The notes under the pieces: generated by a model
The model's database searches: none
Told to the model about the DNA's origin: nothing
What the model saw: only the letters and a program-made list of their open reading frames with translations
In this document: positions 9,037 to 18,428 of the stretch, piece by piece
How the letters are laid out: every line of letters begins with the position of its first letter
Position numbering within the stretch: position 1 is the first letter of the stretch
From: Candidatus Symbiopectobacterium sp. 'North America'
Lineage (GTDB): Bacteria > Pseudomonadota > Gammaproteobacteria > Enterobacterales > Enterobacteriaceae
Length of the DNA: 64,000 nt
Direction of reading: 5' to 3'
NCBI RefSeq assembly: GCF_015762685.1
Contig: NZ_PEHF01000049.1
Coordinates: 1 to 64,000, forward strand
Translations under genes and position numbers: made by a program

Positions 9037-10497
9037 TCACAAAAATGGGCTGAAAAAGTAAAACAGGCGCTCGACAATACGCTGCCAGTAAGGGCGTTGT
9101 TGCCACTTGCTTTCATCCATCAGGCGTGAGCGAGCGATATAATTTTCCTGTACGCAGGCCAGATCGCTGCCGAAGCCATCATCGTCGATCACCAGCGTGA
9201 TTTCAAAATTGAGCCACAGGCTGCGCATGTCCAGATTGACTGTACCTACCAGACTGAGTTGCCCGTCGACCAACACGCTTTTGGTGTGCAGTAATCCATC
9301 CTGAAACTGGTAGATTTTTACCCCTGCGGCAAACAATTCATTGAAAAACGCACGGCTGGCCCAGCCGACCAATACGGAGTCGTTTTTGTGCGGCAGGATA
9401 ATGCTGACATCTACGCCGCGTTGTGCCGCCGTGCAGATGGCATGCAGCAGATCGTCACTAGGGACGAAGTAGGGCGTGGTCATGATCAACTGGTGTCGCG
9501 CGGAGTAGACGGCCGTTAGCAACGCTTGGTGGATCATGTCTTCCGGGTAGCCCGGACCTGATACAATCACCTGCACAGTATGCCCACGCTCCTGCTCGAA
9601 CGGCATCAGGCCGACATCTGGCGGCGGCGGCAACAGGCGTTGACCCGTTTCCATTTCCCAGTCGCAGCAATAGATAATGCCCATGGTGGTGGTGATCGGA
9701 CCTTCAATACGCGCCATCAAATCGACCCACTGGCCGACGCCTGCATCCTGTTTGAAAAAACGTGGATCGACCATGTTCATGCTGCCGGTATAGGCAATTC
9801 GGTTATCAATCAGGACCACTTTGCGGTGCTGTCGCAAATCAATGCGACGCAGAAAAGCACGGAACAGGTTTACCTTGAGGGCTTCCACGACCTCAATCCC
9901 AGCCTCGCGCATCTGTGAGGTATAGGTGCTGTGAAAGAAATCGACGCTGCCCGCAGAATCGAGCAAAATTCGACAGGTTACACCGCGCTGAGCCGCTTTT
10001 TTCAAGGCCGCAGTGACCTGCTCAACCAGTCCGCCGGGTTGCCAGATGTAAAACACCATCTCTATGTCGCTGCGTGCCAGGTCAATATCACGCACCAGCC
10101 CTTTGATGGTATCTTCGAAGGTGGTCAGCAACTGCAACTGGTTTCCTTTGATACCGCCGATCCCCTGACGGCGTTCGCACAGTTGGAACAGTGAGCGCGC
10201 CACTTCACTGTTTTCAGTGGCGAAAATCTGCCGGTACTCGGCCAACTCCCGCAGCCATTTGGCCGTTGATGGCCACATTCGGCTGGCACGTTCGGCGCGT
10301 CGCTTACCCAGATGCAACTCACCAAACGAAAGGTAGGCGATGATACCGACCAACGGCAGAATATAAATGACCAGCAACCAGGCCATTGCAGAAGGAACCG
10401 CACGGCGCTTCATTAAGACGCGAAGCGTAACGCCAGCGATCAGCAGCCAGTAACCCAGAACCAGTAGCCAACTCAACAGAGTGTAAAAAGTCGTCAT
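9037..10497 (-). CDS. clsA: Cardiolipin synthase A
   Basis: Membrane phospholipase-D-family enzyme that condenses two phosphatidylglycerols into cardiolipin and glycerol. The 486 residues from [17 protein letters not shown] match the E. coli length exactly; upstream codons to 10611 are not family sequence. Two N-terminal membrane segments are followed by two HKD motifs, HRKVVLIDN near residue 224 and HTKSVLVDG near residue 404, both complete with Lys and Asp. It ends FYFFSPFL. The gene is intact and divergent from yciY. Confidence 0.96.
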   Translation of the reverse strand: MTTFYTLLSWLLVLGYWLLIAGVTLRVLMKRRAVPSAMAWLLVIYILPLVGIIAYLSFGELHLGKRRAERASRMWPSTAKWLRELAEYRQIFATENSEVARSLFQLCERRQGIGGIKGNQLQLLTTFEDTIKGLVRDIDLARSDIEMVFYIWQPGGLVEQVTAALKKAAQRGVTCRILLDSAGSVDFFHSTYTSQMREAGIEVVEALKVNLFRAFLRRIDLRQHRKVVLIDNRIAYTGSMNMVDPRFFKQDAGVGQWVDLMARIEGPITTTMGIIYCCDWEMETGQRLLPPPPDVGLMPFEQERGHTVQVIVSGPGYPEDMIHQALLTAVYSARHQLIMTTPYFVPSDDLLHAICTAAQRGVDVSIILPHKNDSVLVGWASRAFFNELFAAGVKIYQFQDGLLHTKSVLVDGQLSLVGTVNLDMRSLWLNFEITLVIDDDGFGSDLACVQENYIARSRLMDESKWQQRPYWQRIVERLFYFFSPFL

Positions 10498-10630
10498 AGC
10501 AGCGCACAGATCCCTTCGGCACACGATTGACATAAAGTGTACGCATAGTTTGCCGAAAGAGGAAATTCCTTTCGTCTGAATAGAATAGGAAGAAATTGCC
10601 GGTACAGACACGGCAAAAAGAGCGCGGCGC

Positions 10631-10658
10631 TTGGATTGACCTGAGAACGCGCTATACT
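10631..10658 (+). promoter_or_regulatory. Candidate sigma-70 promoter for yciY
   Basis: TTGGAT (10631-10636) and TATACT (10653-10658) are 16 bp apart, and the -10 hexamer is about 45 bp before the yciY ATG. It resembles a housekeeping promoter. Confidence 0.5.
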
Positions 10659-10700
10659 ACCGCGCCGCACCCCCTCCCGTTTTCGATAAAGAGTGTTGTC

Positions 10701-10877
10701 ATGAGACGCAGCAGAAATGAAGTGATCCGGTGGCGCATGTTACGCCAGGTTCAGCGGCGCAGAGGCCGTTGGTTGGAAGCCCAGTCACGCACTTATCGGC
10801 ATATTCACTATGCCCGTTACCTGCAACAGAAACATCAGCGTCGTGCTCTGCTGTATGCGGTGGCCTACGAGTGGTAG
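10701..10877 (+). CDS. yciY: YciY-like small basic protein
   Basis: A 58-residue, strongly basic protein starting MRRSRNEVIRWRMLRQ. It matches E. coli YciY (57 residues, R-S-R-x-E-V-x-R-W-R-M start) in sequence and in position beside cls. Arg makes up about a quarter of the residues. No domain of known function is visible; the charge would suit nucleic-acid or membrane binding, which is speculation. The start follows the promoter above, and an upstream in-frame extension is not conserved. Confidence 0.8.
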   Translation: MRRSRNEVIRWRMLRQVQRRRGRWLEAQSRTYRHIHYARYLQQKHQRRALLYAVAYEW

Positions 10878-10922
10878 TCGCCCATTGACGAGATAAACAG
10901 TCCAATCACCACTACTTCCACC

Positions 10923-11004
10923 GTCATTCCCGCGAAGGCGGGAATCTCTTGCTGAAGAAATACATTTATTCTCATAGAGATCCCCGGTTTTCGCCGAGGA
11001 TGAC
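10923..11004. repeat. 82-bp palindromic element, copy 1
   Basis: It begins GTCATTCCCGCG and ends GAGGATGAC, so its termini are inverted (GTCAT/ATGAC). It holds two adjacent hairpins. The left one is ATTCCCGC-GAAG-GCGGGAAT (perfect 8-bp stem); the right one, around TCGCCGAGGAT, is imperfect in this copy. A second copy of exactly the same length lies at 35900-35981. There is no coding capacity, and it sits between yciY and the chemoreceptor. Confidence 0.9.
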
Positions 11005-11045
11005 AAGGGGTAAAGTGACATTGTCAGCAGTCCGAACGGCCGCTT

Positions 11046-12662
11046 TTAGTAGCCGCTGTTTGTTGATTCTGATAGCGTGAAGAGCGTGACTGAAGCACGC
11101 AACTGCTCGGTCTGTGCCAGTAACGCGTTAAACGTATCAGCGCTGGCTTCTACCTGACTGACATTCTGTTTAACCGTGTCGTTCAGGGTTTGAATACGCT
11201 CGGTTACTGCCTGAATGTGCTGGGTTTGCTGCGCGGAAATGTCGGCGATTTCATTGAGAAACGTGCCAGTGCCCTGTGCGGAGTTGATGATATTTTGCAA
11301 ACTGTCGCTCAATTTTTTGACCAATTTGGCACCGGTCGCAACGCTGCTGTCTGAGTTGCGAATCAGCACATTAATGTGCTGCGCCGACTGGCTACTCTGC
11401 GCGGCCAGTGTGCCGACCTCGCGGGCAACCACCGCGAAACCGCGTCCCTGTTCACCCGCTCGCGCTGCCTCAATGGCGGCATTCAATGAGAGAATGTGTG
11501 TTTGAAACGCCACGTTTTCGATCATCCCGATGGCATCCGTCATCTCTTTAGTGCGTCCGGTGATGTCGGACATTGCGGCATGCACGTCATTCATCATCAA
11601 CTCACCGTGAGCGGCCATGGTGCTGGTGTTCAGGGCATGCTGGCTGGCCTGCTCGGTATGCTGGGTGTGCTGTGCCAGTTGCTCATTCAACTGAAGAATG
11701 TTGTCCGTGGTCGCTTTTAGCGCAGTTGCTTGCAGACGGACCTGTGAAAACAGCATCTGATTATCCATTGTGACGCGGTCAACGTGCTGCGTCATGCCTT
11801 CTATACCGTGGTGTACCTGGCTAACGAGGTCGATCAATCCGGTTTGCATTTGTGTCATGCTGTGATTTAACACGGCGATCTCGCGGGTACAGCTGCTGTT
11901 CTCATCAAGTTGCTGTGAGAGGTCGCCGGACGCAATGCGTCCAAGGTGATGAATAATGCGATTGAGGGGGCGAATGATGATCCGGTTTACGATAGCCCAC
12001 ACGCCAAACGAAACGGCCAGCAGCAGTCCGAGCACGATCATGAAGATGGTGTGGGTACGGTCGAGGGAAATCAGAAATTGTTCCCGATTCTGTTTTTGAC
12101 GTGCGGCATTATTCGCCAGATAGTGTCCGTATTTCTGTGTGAAATCATTCTGATAAGCCTGAATAGGCACTATAAAAAAGATATCGATCTGATTGCTCTG
12201 TTTGATACCGTCAGCCAACTCAATCAACCCTTGATACAATTGCTGGTAGCTACGCAGTAACGCTTGACTGTCGTTGTCATTGTCGTCAGGTTTTTCGATC
12301 TGCTGATAATAGTCCTGAGCCTGTTTGAGAGAGACTTGTGCCCCTTCCATCAGGCTATTCCAACTGCCTACGGAGCCGGTCTCTTTATCTACCATTAGAT
12401 AGATGCCCGCCCGGTTTAACTTATCGCTGGCGTTCATCGCCGCCATACGCGCCTGATCCAAAAGCGCTTTTTGCTCACGTAAACGATCGTTGGCCGTGGT
12501 ATCACGCTGTACCTGGCTCATGGTGTTAGAAATAATCGCGATCGACATCAGTTGCAGCAACGAAAACAAACCAATAATCAGCAATAACCCCAAAAAAATG
12601 CTGGGTCGGAATCTGCGGAACAATGTCCCTTTTCCCTTCAGAAACGCGAATCGTGGTAGCAT
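11046..12662 (-). CDS. Methyl-accepting chemotaxis protein
   Basis: A 538-residue inner-membrane chemoreceptor. The first membrane segment is near residues 22-45, followed by a periplasmic helical ligand domain of about 160 residues of the four-helix-bundle type. The second membrane segment is near 205-225 and leads into a HAMP domain ([20 protein letters not shown]) and a long signalling coiled coil. The hairpin tip reads [20 protein letters not shown] then [15 protein letters not shown], nearly the family consensus but with QTH-ILS in place of QTN-ILA. No C-terminal N-W-x-x-F CheR tether is present. The ligand is unknown. The open frame is intact despite heavy decay elsewhere. Confidence 0.93.
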   Translation of the reverse strand: MLPRFAFLKGKGTLFRRFRPSIFLGLLLIIGLFSLLQLMSIAIISNTMSQVQRDTTANDRLREQKALLDQARMAAMNASDKLNRAGIYLMVDKETGSVGSWNSLMEGAQVSLKQAQDYYQQIEKPDDNDNDSQALLRSYQQLYQGLIELADGIKQSNQIDIFFIVPIQAYQNDFTQKYGHYLANNAARQKQNREQFLISLDRTHTIFMIVLGLLLAVSFGVWAIVNRIIIRPLNRIIHHLGRIASGDLSQQLDENSSCTREIAVLNHSMTQMQTGLIDLVSQVHHGIEGMTQHVDRVTMDNQMLFSQVRLQATALKATTDNILQLNEQLAQHTQHTEQASQHALNTSTMAAHGELMMNDVHAAMSDITGRTKEMTDAIGMIENVAFQTHILSLNAAIEAARAGEQGRGFAVVAREVGTLAAQSSQSAQHINVLIRNSDSSVATGAKLVKKLSDSLQNIINSAQGTGTFLNEIADISAQQTQHIQAVTERIQTLNDTVKQNVSQVEASADTFNALLAQTEQLRASVTLFTLSESTNSGY

Positions 12663-12879
12663 AAGTCCTGGTTCTCAATTAACAAGAGTCAGTACCATAG
12701 CATTGTTAAATGACTATATTATTTCAGCTTTTTCCTTCAGTCACTGATATTTTTCAAATTAACTGAAATAAACACGGCGTTGAAATACAGCCGGTAATAC
12801 AGCAAAAACGCGTTAAATCGGGCATTTTTGCTGCATCGTCAATGCTGTCTTAAACAAAATAACCATTGGTAATGCTAGG

Positions 12880-13176
12880 TTAAAACACCTTTTTGAAGGG
12901 TTTTACGATTATGCTGTGATACACGCCTGCGGCAACGTAAGGGTCGGCATCAGCCCAGCGCTGTGCGTCCGCCAGTGAGGGAAATTCGGCAATAACCGCG
13001 GAACCGGTAAATCCAGCATCACCGGGGGTTTCACTATCAACGGCGGGGAGTGGACGTGCTGTAAGCAGCCGACCTTCATCGCGCAAGGTTTTCAAGCGTC
13101 CCAAATGGGCAGGGCGTGCAGCCAGACGATTTGACAATGAACCAGGAACGTCCTGAGCAAAAATGATGTACAACAT
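12880..13176 (-). CDS. yciI: YciI family protein
   Basis: A 98-residue protein of the YCII fold, the same length as E. coli YciI. It starts [14 protein letters not shown], with RPAHLGRL and the conserved [10 protein letters not shown] near the C terminus. The His and Asp expected in the putative active cleft are present. An upstream Met (MRIIKM) is possible but not conserved. Function is unproven; relatives have been tested as muconolactone-isomerase-like or dehydrochlorinase-like proteins. It is divergent from tonB, as in E. coli. Confidence 0.93.
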   Translation of the reverse strand: MLYIIFAQDVPGSLSNRLAARPAHLGRLKTLRDEGRLLTARPLPAVDSETPGDAGFTGSAVIAEFPSLADAQRWADADPYVAAGVYHSIIVKPFKKVF

Positions 13177-13257
13177 CTTGATAATCCTCAAGGGAATAGC
13201 GTGAAAACACCATCATACTCTGCCCGTGTTTTTTTTAACAAACTATCGGGTTCTTAT

Positions 13258-13283
13258 TGAATATGATTGCTATTTGCATTTAA
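13258..13283 (+). promoter_or_regulatory. Fur-box-like operator in the tonB promoter
   Basis: The AT-rich stretch beginning TGAATATGATTGCTATTTGC matches the E. coli tonB promoter/Fur region almost base for base, as I recall it, about 30 bp before the tonB ATG. Iron repression by Fur is the expected control; it is inferred from this similarity. Confidence 0.6.
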
Positions 13284-13314
13284 ACTTGGGCGGCTAAGAG
13301 GACAACGAAAAATT

Positions 13315-14073
13315 ATGCCGCAAACAACTTTATTAGGAATCCGCCGCCAATCATGGTCTTTTTTACTTTCTGTTGGCGCTCATGGTGGATTAATCGCCGT
13401 ATTGTTATACGCATCGTTTAATGACGCACTCGAACTTCCTCAGGCGACGAAGCCGATCAGCGTCGTGATGGTCGCACCTGCGGCGACGGAAGCGGCTCCC
13501 GCACCGCAGGCTGCACAGCCGGAGCCAGAACCACAGGTCGAAGCAGTGAAACAACCTGAGCCAGAGCCGGAACCTTTGCCGCAGCCTGTCGCGATCCCGT
13601 TGCCTGAGCCAAAGCCAGAACCGAAACCTAAGCCGAAACCGAAAACGGAGCCGGTGAAGAAAAAGGTCGAGCAATCGAAGAAGACGCAAGAGAAGGCTGA
13701 TGAGAAACAGCCACCCTCGCCGTTTACCTCAGAGGATGCCAGCAAAACCCGTGACAATGCGCTTGTACGTCAAGCTCCGGCACCGTCTGCCTCGACGCAG
13801 TCGTCAGGACCACGCCCATTGAGCCGCGCGCAACCGCAGTATCCGGCACGCGCGTTTGCGCTGCGCGTGGAAGGCAGAGCAACGCTTCAGTTTGATGTGG
13901 ATAGTGAAGGGCGAGTAGACAATATCCGCGTGCTGAACGCACAGCCGCGCAATATGTTTGAACGCGATATTCGTCAGGCAATGCGTAAATGGCGTTACGA
14001 AGCGGGAAAACCGGGTAAAGATTTGCAGGTCACCATCATCTTTAAAATTGATGGTGGCGCCGTGGTTGAATAA
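13315..14073 (+). CDS. tonB: TonB, energy transducer for outer-membrane receptors
   Basis: A 252-residue inner-membrane-anchored protein that couples ExbBD proton-motive force to siderophore and cobalamin receptors. The ATG at 13315 follows the Fur region and gives the short cytoplasmic leader typical of TonB; an upstream TTG-type start would overlap the promoter. An N-terminal anchor with SVGAHGG is followed by a long Pro-Glu/Pro-Lys spacer (residues 45-125; PEPEPE then PKPKPK). The C-terminal domain has QPQYPARAF, EGRATLQFDVDSEG and MRKWRYEAGKPG. The end (KIDGGAVVE) is intact. Confidence 0.96.
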   Translation: MPQTTLLGIRRQSWSFLLSVGAHGGLIAVLLYASFNDALELPQATKPISVVMVAPAATEAAPAPQAAQPEPEPQVEAVKQPEPEPEPLPQPVAIPLPEPKPEPKPKPKPKTEPVKKKVEQSKKTQEKADEKQPPSPFTSEDASKTRDNALVRQAPAPSASTQSSGPRPLSRAQPQYPARAFALRVEGRATLQFDVDSEGRVDNIRVLNAQPRNMFERDIRQAMRKWRYEAGKPGKDLQVTIIFKIDGGAVVE

Positions 14074-14095
14074 ACCCGCCACTGCACATCAATAA

Positions 14096-14125
14096 AAAAA
14101 GAACCGCAAGTGCGGTTCTTTTTTT
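14096..14125. terminator. Bidirectional terminator between tonB and yciA
   Basis: A perfect 10-bp stem AAGAACCGCA/TGCGGTTCTT with a 2-nt AG gap is flanked by an A-run and a T-run. It can stop tonB (plus) and yciA (minus) transcription. Confidence 0.9.
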
Positions 14126-14153
14126 GTCAAAGGCCCGTGACGTTAATGGGCGG

Positions 14154-14594
14154 TCAGGGGTCTTCCTGGTCTGGGTCGGGTGCGGTAAAGTGGCTTTTCC
14201 CGGCCGGTAATTCGCAGGGGTGACCCGCTTCATCCACTGCAACGTAGGTGAAAAGCGCCTGGGTTGCGCGGTAACGTTGCCCGATGGGCGCGGTGGAGAC
14301 CTTTTTCACCCACACTTCAACATTGATGTCCAGCGAACTGCGACCGGTGCGCAGGCAGCGGGCATAGCAGCAAACCACATCACCAACGGCGAGGGGTTTA
14401 AGGAAGCTCATGCCGTCAACGCGTACCGTGACAACGCGTCCTTCGGCAATATCTTTCGCCATGATGGCTCCGCCAATGTCCATTTGCGACATCAACCAGC
14501 CACCAAAAATATCGCCATTGGCATTGGTATCCGCGGGCATAGCCAGCGTGCACAGAACCAGCTCACCGTGAGGTGCAGTTTGAGTAGTGCTCAT
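14154..14594 (-). CDS. yciA: Acyl-CoA thioesterase YciA
   Basis: A hotdog-fold thioesterase of 146 residues that hydrolyses acyl-CoAs. The conserved N-terminal block is TLAMPADTNANGDIFGGWLM, with the catalytic Asp in NANGDIFGG, followed by MDIGGAIMAK, VRVDGMSFLKP and GDVVCCYARC. It is longer than E. coli YciA (132) because of an acidic, poorly conserved tail after LPAGK. It may be in one transcription unit with yciB and yciC, since all are on the minus strand. Confidence 0.95.
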   Translation of the reverse strand: MSTTQTAPHGELVLCTLAMPADTNANGDIFGGWLMSQMDIGGAIMAKDIAEGRVVTVRVDGMSFLKPLAVGDVVCCYARCLRTGRSSLDINVEVWVKKVSTAPIGQRYRATQALFTYVAVDEAGHPCELPAGKSHFTAPDPDQEDP

Positions 14595-14621
14595 CGTCGT
14601 CTCAGGTTAACGTTTAAAGGA

Positions 14622-15176
14622 TTACTGTTTGCTTTCGTTATTATTCTGCTCAGGAGGAAGATGGCGGTAGATGTAAACGCCACAGGCCAGTGTAAACAAC
14701 AAGGTGAGCCCTGTCAGCCCGAATACTTTGAAGTTCATCCACAGCCCTTCTGACAACCAAAACGCAACATAGATATTGAGCAGTCCGCAGGCAATGAAGA
14801 ACAGCGCCCAGGCGCTATTCAGCTTACGCCAAACCGGTTGCGGCAGCGTAATCTCTTTGCCCAGCATGCTTTGAATCAGCGACTTGTTGAAAAACCACTG
14901 ACCGATCAGTAACGCACAGGCGAACAGCGCATAAATGATTGTCACTTTCCATTTGATGAATTCGGGGTTATGGAAATAGATAGTCAGCCCGCCGAACACC
15001 GCCACCAACGCTACGGTGACCAGCATGGTTTTTTCTACCTTGCGGAACTTGTACCAACTGTAGAGGAAAGCGGTGAGTGTGGCAGCGATCAGCGCACCGG
15101 TTGCCCAAAAGATATCGTGCAGTTTGTATACTACGAAAAAAATAACTAAAGGTAATAAATCAAGAAGTTGCTTCAT
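14622..15176 (-). CDS. yciB: YciB (IspZ) inner-membrane septation-associated protein
   Basis: A 184-residue protein with five hydrophobic segments. It opens [21 protein letters not shown], and conserved [21 protein letters not shown] and PEFIKWKVT follow. It belongs to the intracellular-septation protein A family; in E. coli YciB is linked to envelope integrity and interacts with elongasome proteins. The length is close to the 179 of E. coli, no lesion is seen, and it lies 27 bp upstream of yciA in a probable operon. Confidence 0.95.
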   Translation of the reverse strand: MKQLLDLLPLVIFFVVYKLHDIFWATGALIAATLTAFLYSWYKFRKVEKTMLVTVALVAVFGGLTIYFHNPEFIKWKVTIIYALFACALLIGQWFFNKSLIQSMLGKEITLPQPVWRKLNSAWALFFIACGLLNIYVAFWLSEGLWMNFKVFGLTGLTLLFTLACGVYIYRHLPPEQNNNESKQ

Positions 15177-15326
15177 TATATCGACCCATTACAACGCGAG
15201 GTGCCAAATATTAACCACATTCACCCGTAGGCGATCGTCTGCTGCTGGTTATCATTATCCTTGATTTCGCCATCCGCTTCCTGTTTTATCGTAAGAATTT
15301 GCTGAACATTATTTTCGGTTAATCAA

Positions 15327-15350
15327 ACATGCCGCCAGCAGACGGCATGT
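15327..15350 (-). terminator. Hairpin after yciC, possible weak terminator
   Basis: ACATGCCG and CGGCATGT form a perfect 8-bp stem around an 8-nt loop. On the minus strand it is followed by TTGATTAA, only moderately U-rich. The 181-bp yciC-yciB gap holds nothing else I recognise. Confidence 0.45.
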
Positions 15351-15357
15351 TCGCGCA

Positions 15358-16110
15358 TTATTGACGCAGCAACATATACAGACGGAAAAGATAGATCAAA
15401 AAGATGGCAGAGATCAGGTTACTCACCCCGTTCATCAGAATTGCCATGGTGGTCGGCGATGCCAGCGGCAGACGCGCAACCAGCATCAGTAGGGCAACTT
15501 TAGCCAATAACCAAAAAAGCACGGCAGGTGCAACCAGCTTCAGATTGCCATAGGCGAGCTTTGCACTGGGGCGGATGGAGGCGAAAACGCCTTTATTCTC
15601 AACCGCTGCGATCACCGGTGACATACTCACCGCGATGGCCAGCAACACCCCCGGCACGATTAACAGCAGCATGCCCAACTGCACCAAAATGGTACCCACC
15701 AGAATCAAAAAGAACAGCCGCGGTAACAGCGGAGCGGAACCACCAATCGCGCGTAGCGCGCTGGTGGACTGTCTGGCAGAAACCTGTCTTACCAGCGTCA
15801 GCACGCCGCCCGTCAGCAACGCATTGCCGACCAATGCTGCAAAGGTGCTGGCAGCGGAAACTTTGAGCAGCACCATCTGCTGCTCGGGCGTCATTTGTTG
15901 AATCAGGTCGTACAACCCTAACTGACCGGTACTGGAAAGATCGCCGCTGACATTACTCAATAGCTGCAACTGTTCCGGTGCCGGTATCAATGCCTGATTT
16001 AACATGACAGTAATGACCGCCGTGAGCAATGATAGCAACAACAGGCCGATAAGTTGGTTACGCGTAAAATTCATAGTGTCACGGTAGAGGGTACCAGCTG
16101 TGATAGACAT
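15358..16110 (-). CDS. yciC: YciC, UPF0259 inner-membrane protein
   Basis: A 250-residue polytopic membrane protein with about six hydrophobic segments, close to the 247 of E. coli YciC. The start [15 protein letters not shown] is chosen over a Met 20 codons upstream because the family begins MSITA. The conserved stretches [27 protein letters not shown] and the C terminus [12 protein letters not shown] are intact. The biochemical function is unknown; this family has been connected genetically with phospholipid transport (YhdP/TamB/YdbH context), with YciB often alongside. Confidence 0.93.
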   Translation of the reverse strand: MSITAGTLYRDTMNFTRNQLIGLLLLSLLTAVITVMLNQALIPAPEQLQLLSNVSGDLSSTGQLGLYDLIQQMTPEQQMVLLKVSAASTFAALVGNALLTGGVLTLVRQVSARQSTSALRAIGGSAPLLPRLFFLILVGTILVQLGMLLLIVPGVLLAIAVSMSPVIAAVENKGVFASIRPSAKLAYGNLKLVAPAVLFWLLAKVALLMLVARLPLASPTTMAILMNGVSNLISAIFLIYLFRLYMLLRQ

Positions 16111-16246
16111 GAAGGCTCCTTGGCTATTCAACAGTGAAAACGACGCGTCACCGCGCCCAATGATCCACATTGTAACCTGTTACCTCAAAAGGTTGCACCT
16201 TGCTGCACGTCTGAAAAGGGTATTCGCTGCAATTTTATCCGGCAGG

Positions 16247-16609
16247 TTAAAGCGGGGGCAAGCCATAGCGGGCTCTGGCTCGATTGCAGGCGTCATTTTC
16301 CTCACCGTTCTCACCGGACCGTAAAAACTCACGACACGGCGAGGGACGCTGCGAATAGATGCTGCAGCTGACAGCCTGACCGATCTCACCTTCCAGCGCA
16401 GTACAACGACAGTGAGCCTTGTTGTTGGTGCCCTGCATACAACGAATAAATGGAGTGATAGGTTCTGTCAGACCTGCCGGTGTCAGTCCACCACCATCAT
16501 CCGCTTCTGCCCAGTAAAATGAAACGCGAAAAAAACCGCAGCAGGCACCGCATCGCAGGCAACTGTCGAGGTTATCACCGATATTCGATTCCAGGTTCGA
16601 CGTCTCCAT
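16247..16609 (-). CDS. YkgJ-family cysteine-cluster protein
   Basis: A 120-residue small cytoplasmic protein with the pattern C-L-R-C-G-A-C-C near residues 17-24 and further Cys at CMQG, CRC, SCSIY and PCREF. This is the zinc- or iron-chelating YkgJ/UPF0153 cysteine cluster. [20 protein letters not shown] matches the family core, in which S-C-x-I-Y-x-x-R-P-x-x-C-R is the hallmark. Metal and role are unknown. It stands alone between yciC and ompW on the minus strand. Confidence 0.85.
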   Translation of the reverse strand: METSNLESNIGDNLDSCLRCGACCGFFRVSFYWAEADDGGGLTPAGLTEPITPFIRCMQGTNNKAHCRCTALEGEIGQAVSCSIYSQRPSPCREFLRSGENGEENDACNRARARYGLPPL

Positions 16610-16830
16610 GGTTTACCTCTTTCACAACGCGTCATCAACGGTACCGGGTAGACACTCACTATAGCGCCACGGATTGATCGCCGTGAAGATGCAGAATTAA
16701 TCAGCGCACTAAATGCGTGCTGAATTAAAAACTGATTCAGATAAATTTTAATTTTTTAATTAGTTAGCGTATTTTGATGTGTATAAAATTTCGCTTTTTT
16801 AGCGCAAGAGTTGTGATCTGGCTTAAAACA

Positions 16831-16854
16831 AGAATACCCACTTAGAGGTATTCT
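16831..16854. promoter_or_regulatory. Palindrome in the ompW leader
   Basis: AGAATACC and GGTATTCT form a perfect 8-bp inverted repeat around 8 nt, about 40 bp before the ompW ATG. It could be an mRNA hairpin or an operator. The upstream 16680-16830 stretch is AT-rich, holds a possible half FNR-like TTGTGATCT sequence, and has no gene. Confidence 0.5.
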
Positions 16855-16892
16855 GCGCACGACTTTAAACCATATGAAGGGAGTGGGTAATA

Positions 16893-17519
16893 ATGAAAAA
16901 AACGTCTTTGGCTCTACTCGTCGCAACGTTGCTGCCTGTCTTCGCTCAGGCGCATCAGGCCGGTGATTTTATTGTGCGTGCAGGAACGGCTACCGTGCGC
17001 CCGAATGCGGGTGGTGATACGGTGCTTAACGTCAGCTCTTTCAACGTCGATAACGATACGCAGTTGGGGCTGACGTTCAGCTACATGGTCACCGACAACA
17101 TTGGCGTGGAGTTGCTAGCTGCAACCCCGTTTACGCACAATGTTGGGTTGCAAACCATCGGTAATATCGCGCAGGTCAGCCATCTGCCGCCTTCATTGAT
17201 GGCGCAGTATTATTTCCGCGATGCAAAAGACAAACTGCGTTCTTATCTTAGTGTCGGGATCAACTGCACCATGTTCTTTGATGAGAAATTCAACGATCGT
17301 GGCAAGAATCTGGGATTAGGATTGAGCTATCTTAGCGTGAAAAATTCCTTGGGTGTGGCAGCACAGGCCGGGTTGGATAATAACTGGCTGATTAACGCTT
17401 CGATCTGGTGGATGAATATTGATACCGATGTGCGTTTTAATTCTTCATTGGGCCCACAATCGATCAGTACCCGTCTCGATCCGTTTACCTTTATGCTTGG
17501 TGTTGGTTATGGTTTTTAA
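16893..17519 (+). CDS. ompW: OmpW family outer-membrane protein
   Basis: A 208-residue eight-stranded beta-barrel with a cleavable signal peptide (residues 1-20, ending VFAQA; mature HQAGDFIVRAG). The hallmark G-x-x-x-V-R-P start, FSYMVTDNIGVELLAATPF, and the C-terminal phenylalanine (VGYGF) needed for BAM assembly are present. E. coli OmpW has N-Y-T-T-F-F at the position that reads N-C-T-M-F-F here, an unusual cysteine in a barrel strand. A GGGAG ribosome binding site precedes the ATG. It is thought to admit small hydrophobic molecules. Confidence 0.95.
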   Translation: MKKTSLALLVATLLPVFAQAHQAGDFIVRAGTATVRPNAGGDTVLNVSSFNVDNDTQLGLTFSYMVTDNIGVELLAATPFTHNVGLQTIGNIAQVSHLPPSLMAQYYFRDAKDKLRSYLSVGINCTMFFDEKFNDRGKNLGLGLSYLSVKNSLGVAAQAGLDNNWLINASIWWMNIDTDVRFNSSLGPQSISTRLDPFTFMLGVGYGF

Positions 17520-17553
17520 TATAGTCACAACCTGACATTAACAATTTTCTCTG

Positions 17554-17571
17554 CGGCGCTTTCAAGCGCCG
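17554..17571 (+). terminator. ompW terminator
   Basis: A 7-bp stem CGGCGCT/AGCGCCG with a TTCA loop is followed by TATTTATTT, 35 nt after the ompW stop. Confidence 0.65.
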
Positions 17572-17622
17572 TATTTATTTCCATATAAACTATCACGCAC
17601 TAAATTATTTTTTTACTGGCAC

Positions 17623-17651
17623 AAAAAAACGGCGGGTATTAATCCGCCGTT
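17623..17651 (-). terminator. kdgM terminator
   Basis: AACGGCGG/CCGCCGTT is a perfect 8-bp stem with an 8-nt loop. On the minus strand it is followed by a run of seven T, about 55 nt after the kdgM stop. Confidence 0.8.
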
Positions 17652-17705
17652 TTTCAACACAGGGTAAAACAAATCAATGAGACTAACGTAATAAACGGTT
17701 AGCTA

Positions 17706-18428
17706 TTAGAAGTTGTACTGCACACCAACACGGTAGCGAGTTTGACGTTCGTCAGTGACCGTACTGCCTTCAACATTGCCAACTTGAACATACGGTGTCC
17801 AGTTTTTGTCAATTTTGTAGGACAATTTAACATCATGAGTTATGTTGTCGTTTTCTTTGTCAGCGATGTAACCAACGGAACCTGCTTTGGTGTTTTTGTT
17901 GTACTCAAATTTGTATTCAACGGTGAAGTTCGCTGGCAATTTATAGCCCAGAGTGCTGGTAATGGTATAACCAGACATATCGGTGTTCTTGCCCGCTTGA
18001 CCAATGTTTCCGCTGTTACGTTGGTAGAAAGGACGATAGCGCAGACCATAATACAGAGAATCAGTGATGTTCGCTGTACCTTTGATATAAGGACGATATT
18101 TAGTCGTGTCTTGATCTGTTACGAAGTTCAGACCAGCTTCAACACCAAAGGTTTTATCGAACTTGTACAGATAGCTCGCAGTTACTTCAGTACCGCTGCT
18201 CACAGGTTCGTTGAAAGGTTTGTTCGGCGTGGTATCGTTTTTGTGTTGTTTCCACTTACCTTCTATGGACAGACCAAAACCGTTGTCAAAACGGTTAGAG
18301 ATCAACAGACGGTCAGCGTGGTTTGCATTGACGGTATCTTTCATTTCATGACGGTAGTCAAAGGTCACAGCCATGCTGCTCATGCTGACTAACGAGGTTA
18401 CCAACACTGCGAGTAATTTAGCTTTCAT
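17706..18428 (-). CDS. kdgM: KdgM family oligogalacturonate-specific porin
   Basis: A 240-residue outer-membrane channel for pectin fragments in soft-rot bacteria. It has a signal peptide (MKAKLLAVLVTSLVS, cleavage after MSSMA) and a mature start VTFDYRHEMKDT. DRLLISNRFDNGFG, YRPYIKG, YYGLRYRPFYQRNSGN and the terminal RYRVGVQYNF all match Dickeya and Pectobacterium KdgM. The ATG at 18428 is chosen because the signal peptide starts there. The gene is intact, notable in a genome losing sugar functions, and is the best single marker here for Pectobacteriaceae ancestry. Confidence 0.93.
   Translation of the reverse strand: MKAKLLAVLVTSLVSMSSMAVTFDYRHEMKDTVNANHADRLLISNRFDNGFGLSIEGKWKQHKNDTTPNKPFNEPVSSGTEVTASYLYKFDKTFGVEAGLNFVTDQDTTKYRPYIKGTANITDSLYYGLRYRPFYQRNSGNIGQAGKNTDMSGYTITSTLGYKLPANFTVEYKFEYNKNTKAGSVGYIADKENDNITHDVKLSYKIDKNWTPYVQVGNVEGSTVTDERQTRYRVGVQYNF

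Noticed and set aside
13405..13757. Gly/Phe- and Arg/Leu-rich minus-strand open frames
   Set aside because: Shadows of the TonB Pro-Glu/Pro-Lys spacer.
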